Below are positions 25,556 to 35,248 of a DNA stretch of 64,000 bases, one piece after another. The DNA is from Taibaiella soli (GTDB lineage Bacteria > Bacteroidota > Bacteroidia > Chitinophagales > Chitinophagaceae), in the NCBI RefSeq assembly GCF_003236175.1, contig NZ_QKTW01000003.1, positions 1 through 64,000 on the forward strand, in the 5' to 3' direction. The notes beneath the pieces are model-generated. The model saw only the letters and a program-made list of their open reading frames with translations, searched no databases and was not told the DNA's origin. Each line of letters begins with the position of its first letter. Positions within the stretch are counted from its first letter, which is position 1. The translations under genes and the position numbers were made by a program.

Positions 25556-27006
25556 GGGTTTGGTTTTACAGATTGAAAATAATCTTGCCGTTTGCCTTTG
25601 TATTCCTCCCAGTCAAAGGATTCCAGGAATTGTGTAGCAGCTTCGGCACCTTTGGCAAACAGATCAATCTTCTGCTCATTGTTCAGGAAAAAGTTGAGCC
25701 AGTTGTATTCTGATACAGGAACCTTACCCACACCGAGATTCATCATTTTATTTTTCAGGCTGAAATCTTTATCATAATAAAAGCGGACGGTGTTAAACAT
25801 TCTGCCAACATAGCCGGTGAAACTCCAGTCGTCTGGCTGATTGTTCTTGTCCTGCGGTTTGCTGTCATCCAAATCGATGCCGAATGTGGGCAAACGCGGC
25901 AGGTTGACATCCTTGTTGTAAAACAGGTTGATGGGAAAATTAGAAAGAATGCCGCCGTCCACAAATCGCACAATGTGTGGTGGCGACTGTACGTTGAATT
26001 TTTCCTTCCATAACTGAGCTATTGCATCATTTTCTATGGGGATGTCTTTAATGTAGTATGACTCAAAAAAAATGGGAATCGACATCGATGCTCGGACGAA
26101 ACCTGCAGGTTGCAGTTCATGCATCGCGTCGTTTGTTCTGAAAAGACCGGCCATTCCGGGCAATTCAAATTTATTCTGGGTGACCAGTTCCGATGCAATG
26201 AACACAACATCTCCTTTCAGGTCATCAGTGTTTTCAGTTCTGCCATTGGCCATCTTTAGCGGCGGTGTTGTTTGCGCGCGATTGACAAGATCTTCCACCG
26301 TAATGATGTTGTTATCAGTCATGTGTTTTTTGACCCAGTCGTAAAAAAAATCACCGGGATTGATGCCGAAGCCCGCATTTTTCAGCCGCTGCAGAATAGA
26401 CTGTGCATAGATTCCTGCGAGTATAGCCAATAATGAGAACACGCCGATGAGTATAAAAACCGGCGTAGTTATAAAGCTTAGCTGCGGAAATTTATGTTGC
26501 AATCCAAGCAGAAAGAATGCGAGAAGTAGCAGGATTGCCATGGCAACAGCAAACTGTTTTAAAAGCTTTCTAACCCGCTTTATGAAATCCGGTTCTTTCA
26601 CAAGATTTCTGATAACGAGTTTTGCAAATGGATGGCCATCCACAAGCCGGAACATATCCAGATCGGCCAAGGCTTGTATCAGATAGTCTGATTTTGCTTT
26701 CGATTTATCTTCCTGTATCGCCATCAGGGATGTGTTGATTGCGCCTGCACTAGTGCCCGCCAATTTCAGAAAACGGATGCCGGCTTGTTCCAGGATATAT
26801 ACATAACCGACGAGTGCCACACCCAAAACGCCGCCGCCTTTTTGCACCAGGTTTACGTACTGATGGCCATCATTATCGACGACATCAGAAACGGTCAGAT
26901 CGCTTTTTTTAATTTTTGCTAAACAGGCTGTCACTCGGGGATTATTCAGGAAGTCGGAAACAGTAAGCGATCGCTTGTTGAGGTTCTCTTTTGCATTTTT
27001 GGACAT
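25552..27006 (-). CDS. Patatin-like phospholipase with internal membrane hairpin
   Basis: 484 residues from the ATG at 27006. A GTG at 27120 would add a hydrophobic leader but overlaps the tRNA promoter region. The patatin core is present: GGGVLG oxyanion motif (57-62), GTSAG with nucleophile Ser86, and FVDGG with Asp350. Between Ser and Asp the protein carries two strongly hydrophobic segments (about 152-168 and 181-202), an insertion absent from ordinary patatins. It may anchor the lipase in the membrane it attacks. First gene of a coupled three-gene operon with a 4-TM protein and an HNH nuclease. Confidence 0.85.
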   Translation of the reverse strand: MSKNAKENLNKRSLTVSDFLNNPRVTACLAKIKKSDLTVSDVVDNDGHQYVNLVQKGGGVLGVALVGYVYILEQAGIRFLKLAGTSAGAINTSLMAIQEDKSKAKSDYLIQALADLDMFRLVDGHPFAKLVIRNLVKEPDFIKRVRKLLKQFAVAMAILLLLAFFLLGLQHKFPQLSFITTPVFILIGVFSLLAILAGIYAQSILQRLKNAGFGINPGDFFYDWVKKHMTDNNIITVEDLVNRAQTTPPLKMANGRTENTDDLKGDVVFIASELVTQNKFELPGMAGLFRTNDAMHELQPAGFVRASMSIPIFFESYYIKDIPIENDAIAQLWKEKFNVQSPPHIVRFVDGGILSNFPINLFYNKDVNLPRLPTFGIDLDDSKPQDKNNQPDDWSFTGYVGRMFNTVRFYYDKDFSLKNKMMNLGVGKVPVSEYNWLNFFLNNEQKIDLFAKGAEAATQFLESFDWEEYKGKRQDYFQSVKPNP

Positions 27007-27121
27007 GTGTGTGTGGATGATAATACAAATTAAAAAATATAATATAAATAGCCATGTGAAAAAGACCCTTTTTGCTATCGGAAAGTTCCGGTGAGGTATT
27101 GCAAGAATGAAAAGTGGCACT

Positions 27122-27129
27122 TATCTTTG
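27122..27129 (+). promoter_or_regulatory. -7 box of second tRNA-Leu
   Basis: TATCTTTG. The surrounding ~60 bases are similar to those upstream of copy 1 (gaggtattg..., ...tttgcagcccaaagttctt). Confidence 0.6.
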
Positions 27130-27167
27130 CAGCCCAAAGTTCTTAAGGACGACCTGATTAATTAAAT

Positions 27168-27254
27168 GCCCAGGTGGCGAAATTGGTAGACGCACTGTGT
27201 TCAGGTCGCAGCGCCTGCAAGGGTGTGATGGTTCGAATCCATTCCTGGGCACCA
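27168..27254 (+). tRNA. tRNA-Leu (anticodon CAG), copy 2
   Basis: Sequence identical to copy 1 at 24329-24415, with the same anticodon (CAG), class II variable arm and encoded CCA. It is followed by its own terminator (agaagccttcacagaaatgtgaaggtttttt). Confidence 0.97.
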
Positions 27255-27259
27255 ACATT

Positions 27260-27352
27260 TAGAAGCCTTCACAGAAATGTGAAGGTTTTTTATTTTAAGC
27301 AAATGGGCAAAAGGCCTTGAGTCTCAGTTAAGATTCGGGGCCTTTTTTATAT
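27260..27352 (+). terminator. Two consecutive terminator-like hairpins after tRNA-Leu copy 2
   Basis: First hairpin: aagccttcac / gtgaaggttt with T run (about 27262-27292). Second: aaaggcc...ggccttttt (about 27309-27347). The rest up to 27520 (aaatacatattgg..., tagtattccg) shows no gene. Confidence 0.6.
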
Positions 27353-27520
27353 AGCTCAAGTTGTTTGAGTTTTAAACCTCTTTGAAGGCTGATAAGAAAT
27401 AAAAAGTCGGATTGGGCTAGTATTCCGTCTGTTCGGTCTGTCTGTTCGAAAATACATATTGGAATTTTGTGTTAGGTAATTCGGGTTTTTCCGATTCGCT
27501 CAACTATTAAATTCTTATGT

Positions 27521-30500
27521 ATGGGAAAGTGTTTAATTAACTTTTTACTATGCGCGCTACTGCTGCCCCAGGTAATCTGGGCACAGCAGAGTCCGGATAT
27601 AGTAATCAGTTCTGTGCAGACGCCTGCACTTACCCCGTGTTCGGGGCAGGGGACGTTTACATTGCGGCTCACTAACTTGACGGCCTCGCCAATTAGCAAT
27701 ATTGTGGTGCGTGATTCCATGCCGCCCAATGTCAGTTATGTGTCGGGTTCGGTATCAGGTACCAATGTGAGCTTTGGAAGTACTGTTGCCTCAAACGTTG
27801 TCACATTTAATGTGTCTTCACTGGCAGCCAGTCAGGTATTGGATATTTCATTCAACGCTAGTGCGAATTGTGCAATCTCTACCGATCCTACCATGATTAC
27901 GAATACCTACAAGGCAAGCTGGGGTACCTTTTTTGGAGCGCCAATCAAGACGTCAACCTATAGCGCTTTGTTTCCTTCGTTGTCTATTACGCCAGGCAGT
28001 ACCGGTACTTTTAATGCCAATTGTCTGACGCCATTTGTGCGCAGCTTTACTATTTGTAATGGTGGCTTCGGTTCTGTGGATTCTGTGGTTTTTACGGATG
28101 CGGAAAACCAGTCGAGCCTTGTCGTGCAGGGATTCAGTCTCGGTACGCAAACGGGTTTGGGTACTTCTAGTGCAAAGACAGTTTTGCATGCGGCAGATTT
28201 TATGAGCGTAGGTAATGGTGATGGTAAACTGGACCAGAACGAATGTATTGTAGTTTATGACACATTGAATGTAACCGGTAGCACCAGCCCGATTGTTGGT
28301 ACTTATAAAGCGACCTGGGGTTGCAGCGGCAGTATTTGTACTAATCCTTCCAGCAATACTTATACACTGAATACAACTATTAATGCATCGAGTCCTTTAC
28401 AACCTGCATTAACGCGTACTATGTACGTGCTGGGTACGCCCGATAGTCCGAATCATATTTACCGTCAAGGCATGAAGTATATGGAAGTTGTAAAAAACAA
28501 TTCAAGTGTTACTGCGGTGAATGCTAAAATCATGCCGATTGTTTATGGGTTAAGATATATAAATACGGATTCAATTTGGGCTTCGAAAAATGGCGGTACA
28601 AGGTACCATCCTGCCATGGCGAAAGTCGGTAATCCTTATGCATGGAGCGCCGGTGCCCCATCCGATTACGCCAATTCTTTAAACACGTTTACTAATTCTG
28701 ATAAACCGACCAACGAGGAACTGACCTTGGGCGATCTCGCGCCAGGCGACAGCGTGGTGGTGACATTTGAAGTAAATACCGCAGGGCCGGTAACAAGAGT
28801 AAATGTAAGCCCCTTCGATCATTGTTGGGCAGAAGCTTTTTGTGGTGGTTGCGCGCGTGGTATGTATGGTCCTGCCATCTCCGGTGCTGCAGATGCACGG
28901 ATGACCTGGCAGGGATGTCCTTCGGGAACTTTTTCGTCTTGTGCGCTTCGTTTTGGGCAGAAAATGTTTAACGGAGTAAGTACAACTTTGGTAACTGAAA
29001 ATGACGTCACCAGTGGTTATGGTCATATGTTGGCTCGTTTTAATGGTTATAGCGGTTTTACAGATAGTACAAATCTAGACGGTAGTCGCTGTGCTTATTT
29101 TGAGAATGATACCGTACGGGTACTCATGCATGTGGATAATCTGGATCTTCCGTTTTATACAAGCAAGAGTCAGTTTTATATCAAGATCTATACCAATGGT
29201 GGCTCTAAATGGGATGGTAAATTAGCCCGTACTTTTGGTAGGATCACCAGCTGGTCATCTACACCATGGTATCCTGATCATGTAGTGGATAGTTCTGCTA
29301 TAGACAGCACGATTCGTGTTTATTTTAAAATTGGCAATTGTCCGATTCCAAATTTTACAACGAAAGACGTTAATAATAGTTATGGCGGTGGCGGCTGGGA
29401 CCTAAGCATTGGCTTTGTCAATACATGTCCGGGGGCTGCGCAGAAGCGTGTTTATATGACACGTGTTTATACTGTCGATACTACTAGTGGTGAGCCAGCT
29501 ATTGAGTCAGGTACCAATACTTTTCCTTCCAATTATACCTGGAATAGTAAATGTGCGGGGGCCTGTCCTAATGGAGTATCTGTACTGTCATATGGTGAAG
29601 CACGAACTACTTTTGGCGCGCCGGACAACGATCAGAATGGTTTGCCAGATGCCTCTGGTAGCATTAATATGAGCAAGGTTGCTACAAAGTTGATTACCTG
29701 GGGCGATACGATGCAACTCAGTTATAAAATGGTAGTGCATACGACTAACCCCGGTGGGGTACCTTATTTATACGTAAATAGCTCCATTAACTATTCTACA
29801 CTTTCTTCTGCTGTAACGATGAACGGTTCGCTCTCTAAAGATTATCCGGTGATTACGCTGATGCGGCCGGGCGTAGGTAGTTTTACCGGCACATCCAGTT
29901 CGCTTCCTGTAAATAACAGTAACAGTTTTACCAGCAATCTTTCTTTACAAGGTGCAGGCGGAGTTGCTATTCCGGGGATTACTACTTACCAGGAAGGAGA
30001 TACGGTATTATTAACGCAGAATATTGTTTATAATAAAGCCCACTCAGGGTGGGGTGTCATAACATGGAGTTTTCAGCACAACCCGTATATATCGACTGTA
30101 ATCAATCCGACAGCTGCACAGCAAATGAGATGCGATTCTGTGATCTGTAATTTCCAGACGGTAGATATGGATATTGCGGCTAGTACATCTACTACTACTG
30201 CCAGCAATTGTAGTGATTCTGTTACTTTCCGTTGGGGTATCCGTGCGCAGGAAACCGGTTCGGGCTGTGGTACTAATGTTTTTCCTTACGAATCACGCAA
30301 CGTGTATACACCAGTTACTGCTAAAATTGCGATACCGGCTGCTAGTAATTATACGTTCAGAAGTGTAAAGCTTTATTGGACGAGGGTGATTACAGGTAGC
30401 GGAAATCAGTGTGGCAGTCCTATTAATGGTGTTATGCTTACACCAAGTCAGTACAGTGTTGTAGGTGACACCCTTTATCTTGATTTTAGGCAGTTGTGTA

Positions 30501-33028
30501 CTTCTTTGGGTCTCGACTATAAACAAAATAATTTGTATTCCATTTTTCAGGTGGATGTAACGGTTAAGTATAATCTTGCCGTAGCGGGTTGTAATAAAGA
30601 TCAACTTCGCCCAAGTTACAGTTTCCCGGTTGTGTATCGTTTTGAGACTTCCCGTCCGATGGATACGACAGTGAACCCGACCTATTATAATGGTACTAGC
30701 AATACTGGTAGTTCGGCAACCATTCAGTGGGCAGGTGCAAATGCTAATACACCTTCACTTTATGCAGGCAGCTCTTCTGTGGTAACGCGAAATGTAATGG
30801 TAGTGCCTGTTCGTTATACAGTAAATAATACAACAGGTCTTACTGGTAATTGCTGGATGGCGATTCCGAGTACGGCTGGTGTGATTGTAGATAGTGTAAA
30901 GGTGAAAACTACAGGAGCTTTGGTGCCTCAAACGCCGGCAGGCAGTGCTATTTATCAATTGGGTGATCTGGGTGGTAATGGTTCTACAAAAGATTATGAT
31001 GTTTACACACACCTGATTCAATGTGTCAATACACCGTTTAATATTTATGCCGATCGTTCTCCTTGTAATGGCTATCCGACCAGCTGGTCTGCTTACGCTT
31101 GTCAATCGAGTGCTAAGGTGGCGACTTACACGTATACTACGTTTCCTGGTGAATTACAGATGACGGATAGTCTTTTCAGTGCATCAAAAGAGGTTTGTGT
31201 GGATGATACTTTACAGTTTGCTGTGGTGAACAGTCAGACGCAAACGGCCAACAGTGTTCGTATTGGTTTCAATATTCCTTCGGGAATGTCATTAGTCCCT
31301 GGTGCAACTTACCTCAGCTATGGCAACGGTAGTTATGTACCAGTGAGTGATCCGGTATTGAGTAATGGTAGCTATGTCTGGATACAGCCGGCAAGTGATA
31401 CATTGGCACCTGTAAGCCAGACGCCGGCTAATATCATGTATTTGCGTGTAGTTTTGAGTACATCATGTGGTTATATTTCCGGATCACAAATCACCAGTAC
31501 CATCAATGGTAATGTGGCGTGCGGGCCGATCACAAGCCTGTATAACACCAATCCAGCTCCATTGAGCATTATCGGTGCTCCTTCGTTGAGTTATCTGACC
31601 AACCCGAAAGCGACCGTTACGCCGCTTGCCGGTTGTGGTATGGGACAATCGATTAAATTGGTACTTCATGTCAGCGGTGGTGTGTCGAGAACTGGTGATA
31701 CCGCCAGATTCATCCTCCCGAAAGATTATTATTTCGTGAGTTATGATCCCGCAGCTGCCGGTTCGTATAATGCACCTTCCGACCAGCCATCGGTTGGGAC
31801 ACAGGGAGACGGCAGTACGGTGATCAGCTGGGGCAGTCCGGGTGGTGTAGCTGCCGGAGATAGTGTTGTTTTCAGCTTCGTTTACAATGAAAGAAACCTG
31901 AGTAATAAATGTAAAACAGACGCATCGCGTCGCGCAATATTTACTACATACATTACCAGTGGCGTATTTTGCGTGAAAACAAATGGTATTTGTCCCGTGT
32001 CTATTGCAAATGGATCAGATACAACAGCTCCATTGCTATCCATGAGACCTACGCTTTCAGCGAAAACAGACAGCGTTTTCTACGGTCCTGGCGCCGCTCC
32101 GAATAATCCATATCATAGTTATTCGAGTCAATTGCATATTACTGGGTCTATCAAAAATGCGGGTCCGGGTGCAGTGGCCGAAGGTACACCTATCTATATG
32201 GAAACATTTATCGATGTGGATAATAATGGTGTGATCAGTGCAGGTGATACGCAATACAATTCTTACATCTACAAGGGTGGTATTGCAGTTGGCGACAGCG
32301 TTGCAATTGAATTCCTGGATACAACCAGTCATCGTTATTGTCTGCCATGTTACCAGAAAAATGTACTGATCCGCTTTACAGATGCGCCAACGTTACCGTC
32401 TTCTGCTTCGCAATGTCTTTGCGATTCTACCACTTCATCGATGGTGCCACAAGCCTTTGTAATGTTGCCATTGGTCATATCAATGAATGATTTTTCTATT
32501 ATGCAGAAAAACTGTAACACCGCAATCGTGCAGTGGAAGAATATGGATAATCCAGCTCAGGAACTCTCTTATCAGATAGAAATGAGTGAAGACGGAGCGC
32601 ATTTTACAACGGTAAATACTGTTATTCCTGCAGATCCGATTGGTACTGTTTACTCGAGAAATGTAGTATTGCCGACAGGTGTGTCTTATCTGCGACTGAC
32701 GCAAATGCTCAATGGTAACAAAGCTTACAGCCCAGTGAAAATGATGCAGAATACTTGTCAGGGACAGGGGGATGAATTGAAAGTAGCGCCGAATCCTTTT
32801 GAAGGAGGACCGCTTACCGTTACTGTTACCGAAACAGAAGCAGGTGCCGTTACTGTGAAAGTGATGAGTACAGAAGGAAAGGTTTTGAGCCGATTGGATA
32901 AGGATGTAGTTGCTGGTAAAAATGAGTTTGAAATTTCTGATCTCGATCATCTTGCTCCCGGCGCGTATATCGTGTGGGTGCAGCATGCCGATGGTACCGT
33001 TGGTACACAGAAATTGATCAGGAAATAG
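27521..33028 (+). CDS. Giant secreted repeat protein with T9SS sorting domain
   Basis: 1835 residues. A signal peptide (ending VIWAQQ) is followed by a DUF11-like beta-sandwich domain (FTLRLTNLTASPISNIVVRDSMPPNVSYVSG), a module for surface proteins. Related domains recur: PFVRSFTICNGGFGSVDSVVFTDAE, YVNSSINYSTLSS, DTLQFAVVNSQTQTANSVRIGFNIPSGMSL, and IKLVLHVSGGVSRTGDTARFILPKDY. Many paired cysteines suggest disulfides outside the cell. Asp-rich loops (VGNGDGKLDQNECI, DVDNNGVISAGD) look like calcium sites. The last ~80 residues (APNPFEGGPLTVTVTE to GTQKLIRK) are a type A por sorting domain, so export is by T9SS. Likely an adhesin or surface-layer protein. A terminator lies at 33064-33095. Confidence 0.88.
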   Translation: MGKCLINFLLCALLLPQVIWAQQSPDIVISSVQTPALTPCSGQGTFTLRLTNLTASPISNIVVRDSMPPNVSYVSGSVSGTNVSFGSTVASNVVTFNVSSLAASQVLDISFNASANCAISTDPTMITNTYKASWGTFFGAPIKTSTYSALFPSLSITPGSTGTFNANCLTPFVRSFTICNGGFGSVDSVVFTDAENQSSLVVQGFSLGTQTGLGTSSAKTVLHAADFMSVGNGDGKLDQNECIVVYDTLNVTGSTSPIVGTYKATWGCSGSICTNPSSNTYTLNTTINASSPLQPALTRTMYVLGTPDSPNHIYRQGMKYMEVVKNNSSVTAVNAKIMPIVYGLRYINTDSIWASKNGGTRYHPAMAKVGNPYAWSAGAPSDYANSLNTFTNSDKPTNEELTLGDLAPGDSVVVTFEVNTAGPVTRVNVSPFDHCWAEAFCGGCARGMYGPAISGAADARMTWQGCPSGTFSSCALRFGQKMFNGVSTTLVTENDVTSGYGHMLARFNGYSGFTDSTNLDGSRCAYFENDTVRVLMHVDNLDLPFYTSKSQFYIKIYTNGGSKWDGKLARTFGRITSWSSTPWYPDHVVDSSAIDSTIRVYFKIGNCPIPNFTTKDVNNSYGGGGWDLSIGFVNTCPGAAQKRVYMTRVYTVDTTSGEPAIESGTNTFPSNYTWNSKCAGACPNGVSVLSYGEARTTFGAPDNDQNGLPDASGSINMSKVATKLITWGDTMQLSYKMVVHTTNPGGVPYLYVNSSINYSTLSSAVTMNGSLSKDYPVITLMRPGVGSFTGTSSSLPVNNSNSFTSNLSLQGAGGVAIPGITTYQEGDTVLLTQNIVYNKAHSGWGVITWSFQHNPYISTVINPTAAQQMRCDSVICNFQTVDMDIAASTSTTTASNCSDSVTFRWGIRAQETGSGCGTNVFPYESRNVYTPVTAKIAIPAASNYTFRSVKLYWTRVITGSGNQCGSPINGVMLTPSQYSVVGDTLYLDFRQLCTSLGLDYKQNNLYSIFQVDVTVKYNLAVAGCNKDQLRPSYSFPVVYRFETSRPMDTTVNPTYYNGTSNTGSSATIQWAGANANTPSLYAGSSSVVTRNVMVVPVRYTVNNTTGLTGNCWMAIPSTAGVIVDSVKVKTTGALVPQTPAGSAIYQLGDLGGNGSTKDYDVYTHLIQCVNTPFNIYADRSPCNGYPTSWSAYACQSSAKVATYTYTTFPGELQMTDSLFSASKEVCVDDTLQFAVVNSQTQTANSVRIGFNIPSGMSLVPGATYLSYGNGSYVPVSDPVLSNGSYVWIQPASDTLAPVSQTPANIMYLRVVLSTSCGYISGSQITSTINGNVACGPITSLYNTNPAPLSIIGAPSLSYLTNPKATVTPLAGCGMGQSIKLVLHVSGGVSRTGDTARFILPKDYYFVSYDPAAAGSYNAPSDQPSVGTQGDGSTVISWGSPGGVAAGDSVVFSFVYNERNLSNKCKTDASRRAIFTTYITSGVFCVKTNGICPVSIANGSDTTAPLLSMRPTLSAKTDSVFYGPGAAPNNPYHSYSSQLHITGSIKNAGPGAVAEGTPIYMETFIDVDNNGVISAGDTQYNSYIYKGGIAVGDSVAIEFLDTTSHRYCLPCYQKNVLIRFTDAPTLPSSASQCLCDSTTSSMVPQAFVMLPLVISMNDFSIMQKNCNTAIVQWKNMDNPAQELSYQIEMSEDGAHFTTVNTVIPADPIGTVYSRNVVLPTGVSYLRLTQMLNGNKAYSPVKMMQNTCQGQGDELKVAPNPFEGGPLTVTVTETEAGAVTVKVMSTEGKVLSRLDKDVVAGKNEFEISDLDHLAPGAYIVWVQHADGTVGTQKLIRK

Positions 33029-33063
33029 CGTGCGTACATAAATAAGGTTTAATAGTTGAAATG

Positions 33064-33095
33064 CAAAAGCTGCTTCAGTCTTGGAGCAGCTTTTT
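33064..33095 (+). terminator. Intrinsic terminator after the giant protein gene
   Basis: Stem aaaagctgct (33065-33074) / agcagctttt (33086-33094) followed by a T run. Confidence 0.8.
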
Positions 33096-33133
33096 TTATT
33101 TTCTGGTTGTTCTTAAATGCTGCATTCCGCAAA

Positions 33134-33991
33134 TCAAAAATCGCAAATGAGAAACATTTCTCCACTCGCAGGTGTCAAACCATCTGTTCTGTCTTTGAAA
33201 TAGCGTTGTTTCATGTCTTTTGTGGAGATAATCCGGCTGTTTTTTAATCCAGCTTCATGTGCCATAATCAGTACTTCTTCTGGCGGGAAAAAACTTACAA
33301 ATGGGGTGCCTGCTTCCCTTGCTCCTTTTTCTCCGATCATTTGCAATTGCTGATCTGCTTCATCCATCAATGCCAACGGCAAATAAAAAGTCATAGCCAG
33401 CACAGAGCCCTGCGCCATTTGCGCTATTTTGTGAAGCGTATCCATAATAGCCTCTTTTGTAAGGTATAGGGTTACACCCGTACAGGCAATCACCGCAGGT
33501 TTGTTGATGTTAAAACCCGCTTTTATCAATTCATCAAACCAGGATGTTTGCTCGAAATCAACCGAAACAAAATGTAACCAATCTGGAATGCCATATCCCA
33601 ATGTATTCAGACGTTGTTGTTTCCATTCCTGTGTTTCAGGTTGGTCTATCTCAAATATTTGCAGTTTGGAGGCTATATCAGGTCTGCGTTGTGCAAACGT
33701 GTCGAGGCCAGCACCAAGCAATACATATTGTGCGATTCCTTTTTCGCTTTGATCGATGATCAGGTCTTCAATAAAACGTGCTCGTGCTACAATAGAAGCC
33801 CGGAGTCTTTTGGTGAAGTCTGCATGCATGTCCGGCCGTTGTTGCCAATCTTCCTGCGGCGCAATTAATTTCAGCCCAATCTCATCCTCAATCACTGCAG
33901 GTTTCGCATCAATCTCTAAGTGTATGGCACGCCACAATGCAGTGCGGACGGCAGTGTTGTCTGGTTCGGGTGATTTCTTATTTGGTTCCAT
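33134..33991 (-). CDS. SAM-dependent methyltransferase, leucine carboxyl methyltransferase-like
   Basis: 285 residues of the PPM1/LCMT-like bacterial family: ARARFIEDLIIDQ, then YVLLGAGLDTFAQRR (SAM-binding glycine motif), FEIDQPETQEWKQQRL and a CTGVTLYLTKEAI motif. The family methylates carboxyl groups in the best studied members; the substrates of bacterial homologues are mostly unknown. A stand-alone gene, convergent with the giant protein gene. Confidence 0.88.
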   Translation of the reverse strand: MEPNKKSPEPDNTAVRTALWRAIHLEIDAKPAVIEDEIGLKLIAPQEDWQQRPDMHADFTKRLRASIVARARFIEDLIIDQSEKGIAQYVLLGAGLDTFAQRRPDIASKLQIFEIDQPETQEWKQQRLNTLGYGIPDWLHFVSVDFEQTSWFDELIKAGFNINKPAVIACTGVTLYLTKEAIMDTLHKIAQMAQGSVLAMTFYLPLALMDEADQQLQMIGEKGAREAGTPFVSFFPPEEVLIMAHEAGLKNSRIISTKDMKQRYFKDRTDGLTPASGEMFLICDF

Positions 33992-34110
33992 TTATGCTAA
34001 AGTTAAGGTTAAACCCTCAACCCCTAACGGGGAGTTCTGGTGTGAGTGAATTGTGAGGATTAGCAACAACTTAAAACCTATAACTTACAGCTTAATACTT
34101 ACGTACAACT
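33992..34110. repeat. Intergenic copy of CCCCTAAAGGGGAGT repeat family
   Basis: Positions about 34013-34050 (aaccctcaacccctaacggggagttctggtgtgagtg) match the repeats at 35810-35925 and 48318-48350. The remaining sequence is AT-rich (aacaacttaaaacctataacttac...). Confidence 0.6.
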
Positions 34111-34641
34111 ATGCAACTAACCACAGACCGCCTTATTATTAAACTGGTAACGGCAGATGACCTTGAAGATATACATGCGCTGCATTCTATACCGGAAGTG
34201 GACCAATACAATACTGCGGGTATTCCGGAAAGTATAGCGGTGACCAAAGCCTGGATCGGGGAATGGCTGGTCGAACATCAGAAGGAAAAAGTTGAGAAAT
34301 ATTTTCTTGCTGTTTTTCTGAAAAATCATCAGACGTTTATCGGAATGATGGGACTAAAACTCAGTGCAGCAAAATATAATAGTGGAGAAATCTGGTATAA
34401 ATTTTTACCAGCACATTGGGGTAGTGGTTATGCTACAGAAGCTGCCAAAAAACTGATTAGGTTTGGTTTCGAAGATTTAAAGCTCCATCGTATAGAAGCA
34501 GGATGTGCAGTAGAAAATATTGGCTCCGTGCGCGTTCTGGAAAAAGCCGGCATGACATTGGAAGGAAGAAAACGACAAACACTGCCACTAAAAACTGGTT
34601 GGGCAGATAATTTTGAGTACGGGATTTTATCAACGGATTAA
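34111..34641 (+). CDS. GNAT acetyltransferase, RimJ/RimL-like
   Basis: 176 residues. The GNAT fold of the RimJ/L group (Acetyltransf_3) begins TDRLIIKLVTADDLEDIHAL. It has the acetyl-CoA loop in LPAHWGSGYATEAAKKLIRFGFEDL (Q/RxxGxG variant WGSGYA) and ends VLEKAGMTLEGRKRQTLPLKTGWADNFEYGIL. It is likely to acetylate a protein N-terminus or a small amine. A stand-alone gene; the ATG is preceded by an AT-rich leader. Confidence 0.9.
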   Translation: MQLTTDRLIIKLVTADDLEDIHALHSIPEVDQYNTAGIPESIAVTKAWIGEWLVEHQKEKVEKYFLAVFLKNHQTFIGMMGLKLSAAKYNSGEIWYKFLPAHWGSGYATEAAKKLIRFGFEDLKLHRIEAGCAVENIGSVRVLEKAGMTLEGRKRQTLPLKTGWADNFEYGILSTD

Positions 34642-34801
34642 AGCAGCAACTACACGGGATATTAGCATTCATTAATTTAGTTGAACTTCTTCAAAGTCGC
34701 GACAGCGGCTTTTTTTATTCCTAAAAAAATTTCCAACTATTGAATCCGCAATAAATAATTGCTCGTATATAAATACAATTCGGTGACAAAAAAGTAGCGT
34801 T

Positions 34802-35230
34802 ATGAAAAGGAGAACAGTGAAGCGTGCATTAAAATGGGTTGGTATTACTTTGCTGCTTTTGGTCGTGGTTTTAGCCGTACATATTTATCTGGTGACAAGG
34901 CCGCAAGCGCCCACAGAACACACTGTAGCTATGGCTCGGATAGATTTGAAACAAAAAATTGACCAGGCTGATGCTGATAAGATTAACGCATGGTTATCGC
35001 AACAAAAGGGTGTAGATCATGTGCTTTGTAATCCTGAGTCTGCTATTGTAGTGTTTACATTTAAGCCAGTGCAAACATCTGCTGATTCTATTGTAGCCGC
35101 ATTTAAAATCCAGCTTCATTATAAGGCTCAACGATATATGCCTACAGAAGAAGAAATGCAGAGTGGATGCCCTGTAGCGGCCACGTCCGTGACGTTTAAA
35201 GTTTATCATTTCTTCCGACGAATTTTCTAA
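34802..35230 (+). CDS. Membrane-anchored HMA-like domain protein
   Basis: 142 residues. A basic N-terminus and one membrane helix (about 12-31, WVGITLLLLVVVLAVHIYLV) are followed by a small alpha/beta domain (VAMARIDLKQKIDQADADKINAWLSQQKGVDHVLCNPESAIVVFTFKPVQTSADSIVAAFK). Its beta-alpha-beta spacing resembles a heavy-metal-associated (HMA) domain with the CxxC lost. It precedes the truncated haemoglobin lipoprotein by 18 bases, indicating an operon and possibly haem or metal handling in the envelope. Confidence 0.7.
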   Translation: MKRRTVKRALKWVGITLLLLVVVLAVHIYLVTRPQAPTEHTVAMARIDLKQKIDQADADKINAWLSQQKGVDHVLCNPESAIVVFTFKPVQTSADSIVAAFKIQLHYKAQRYMPTEEEMQSGCPVAATSVTFKVYHFFRRIF

Positions 35231-35248
35231 TCATTTAAAACCAGAAAT

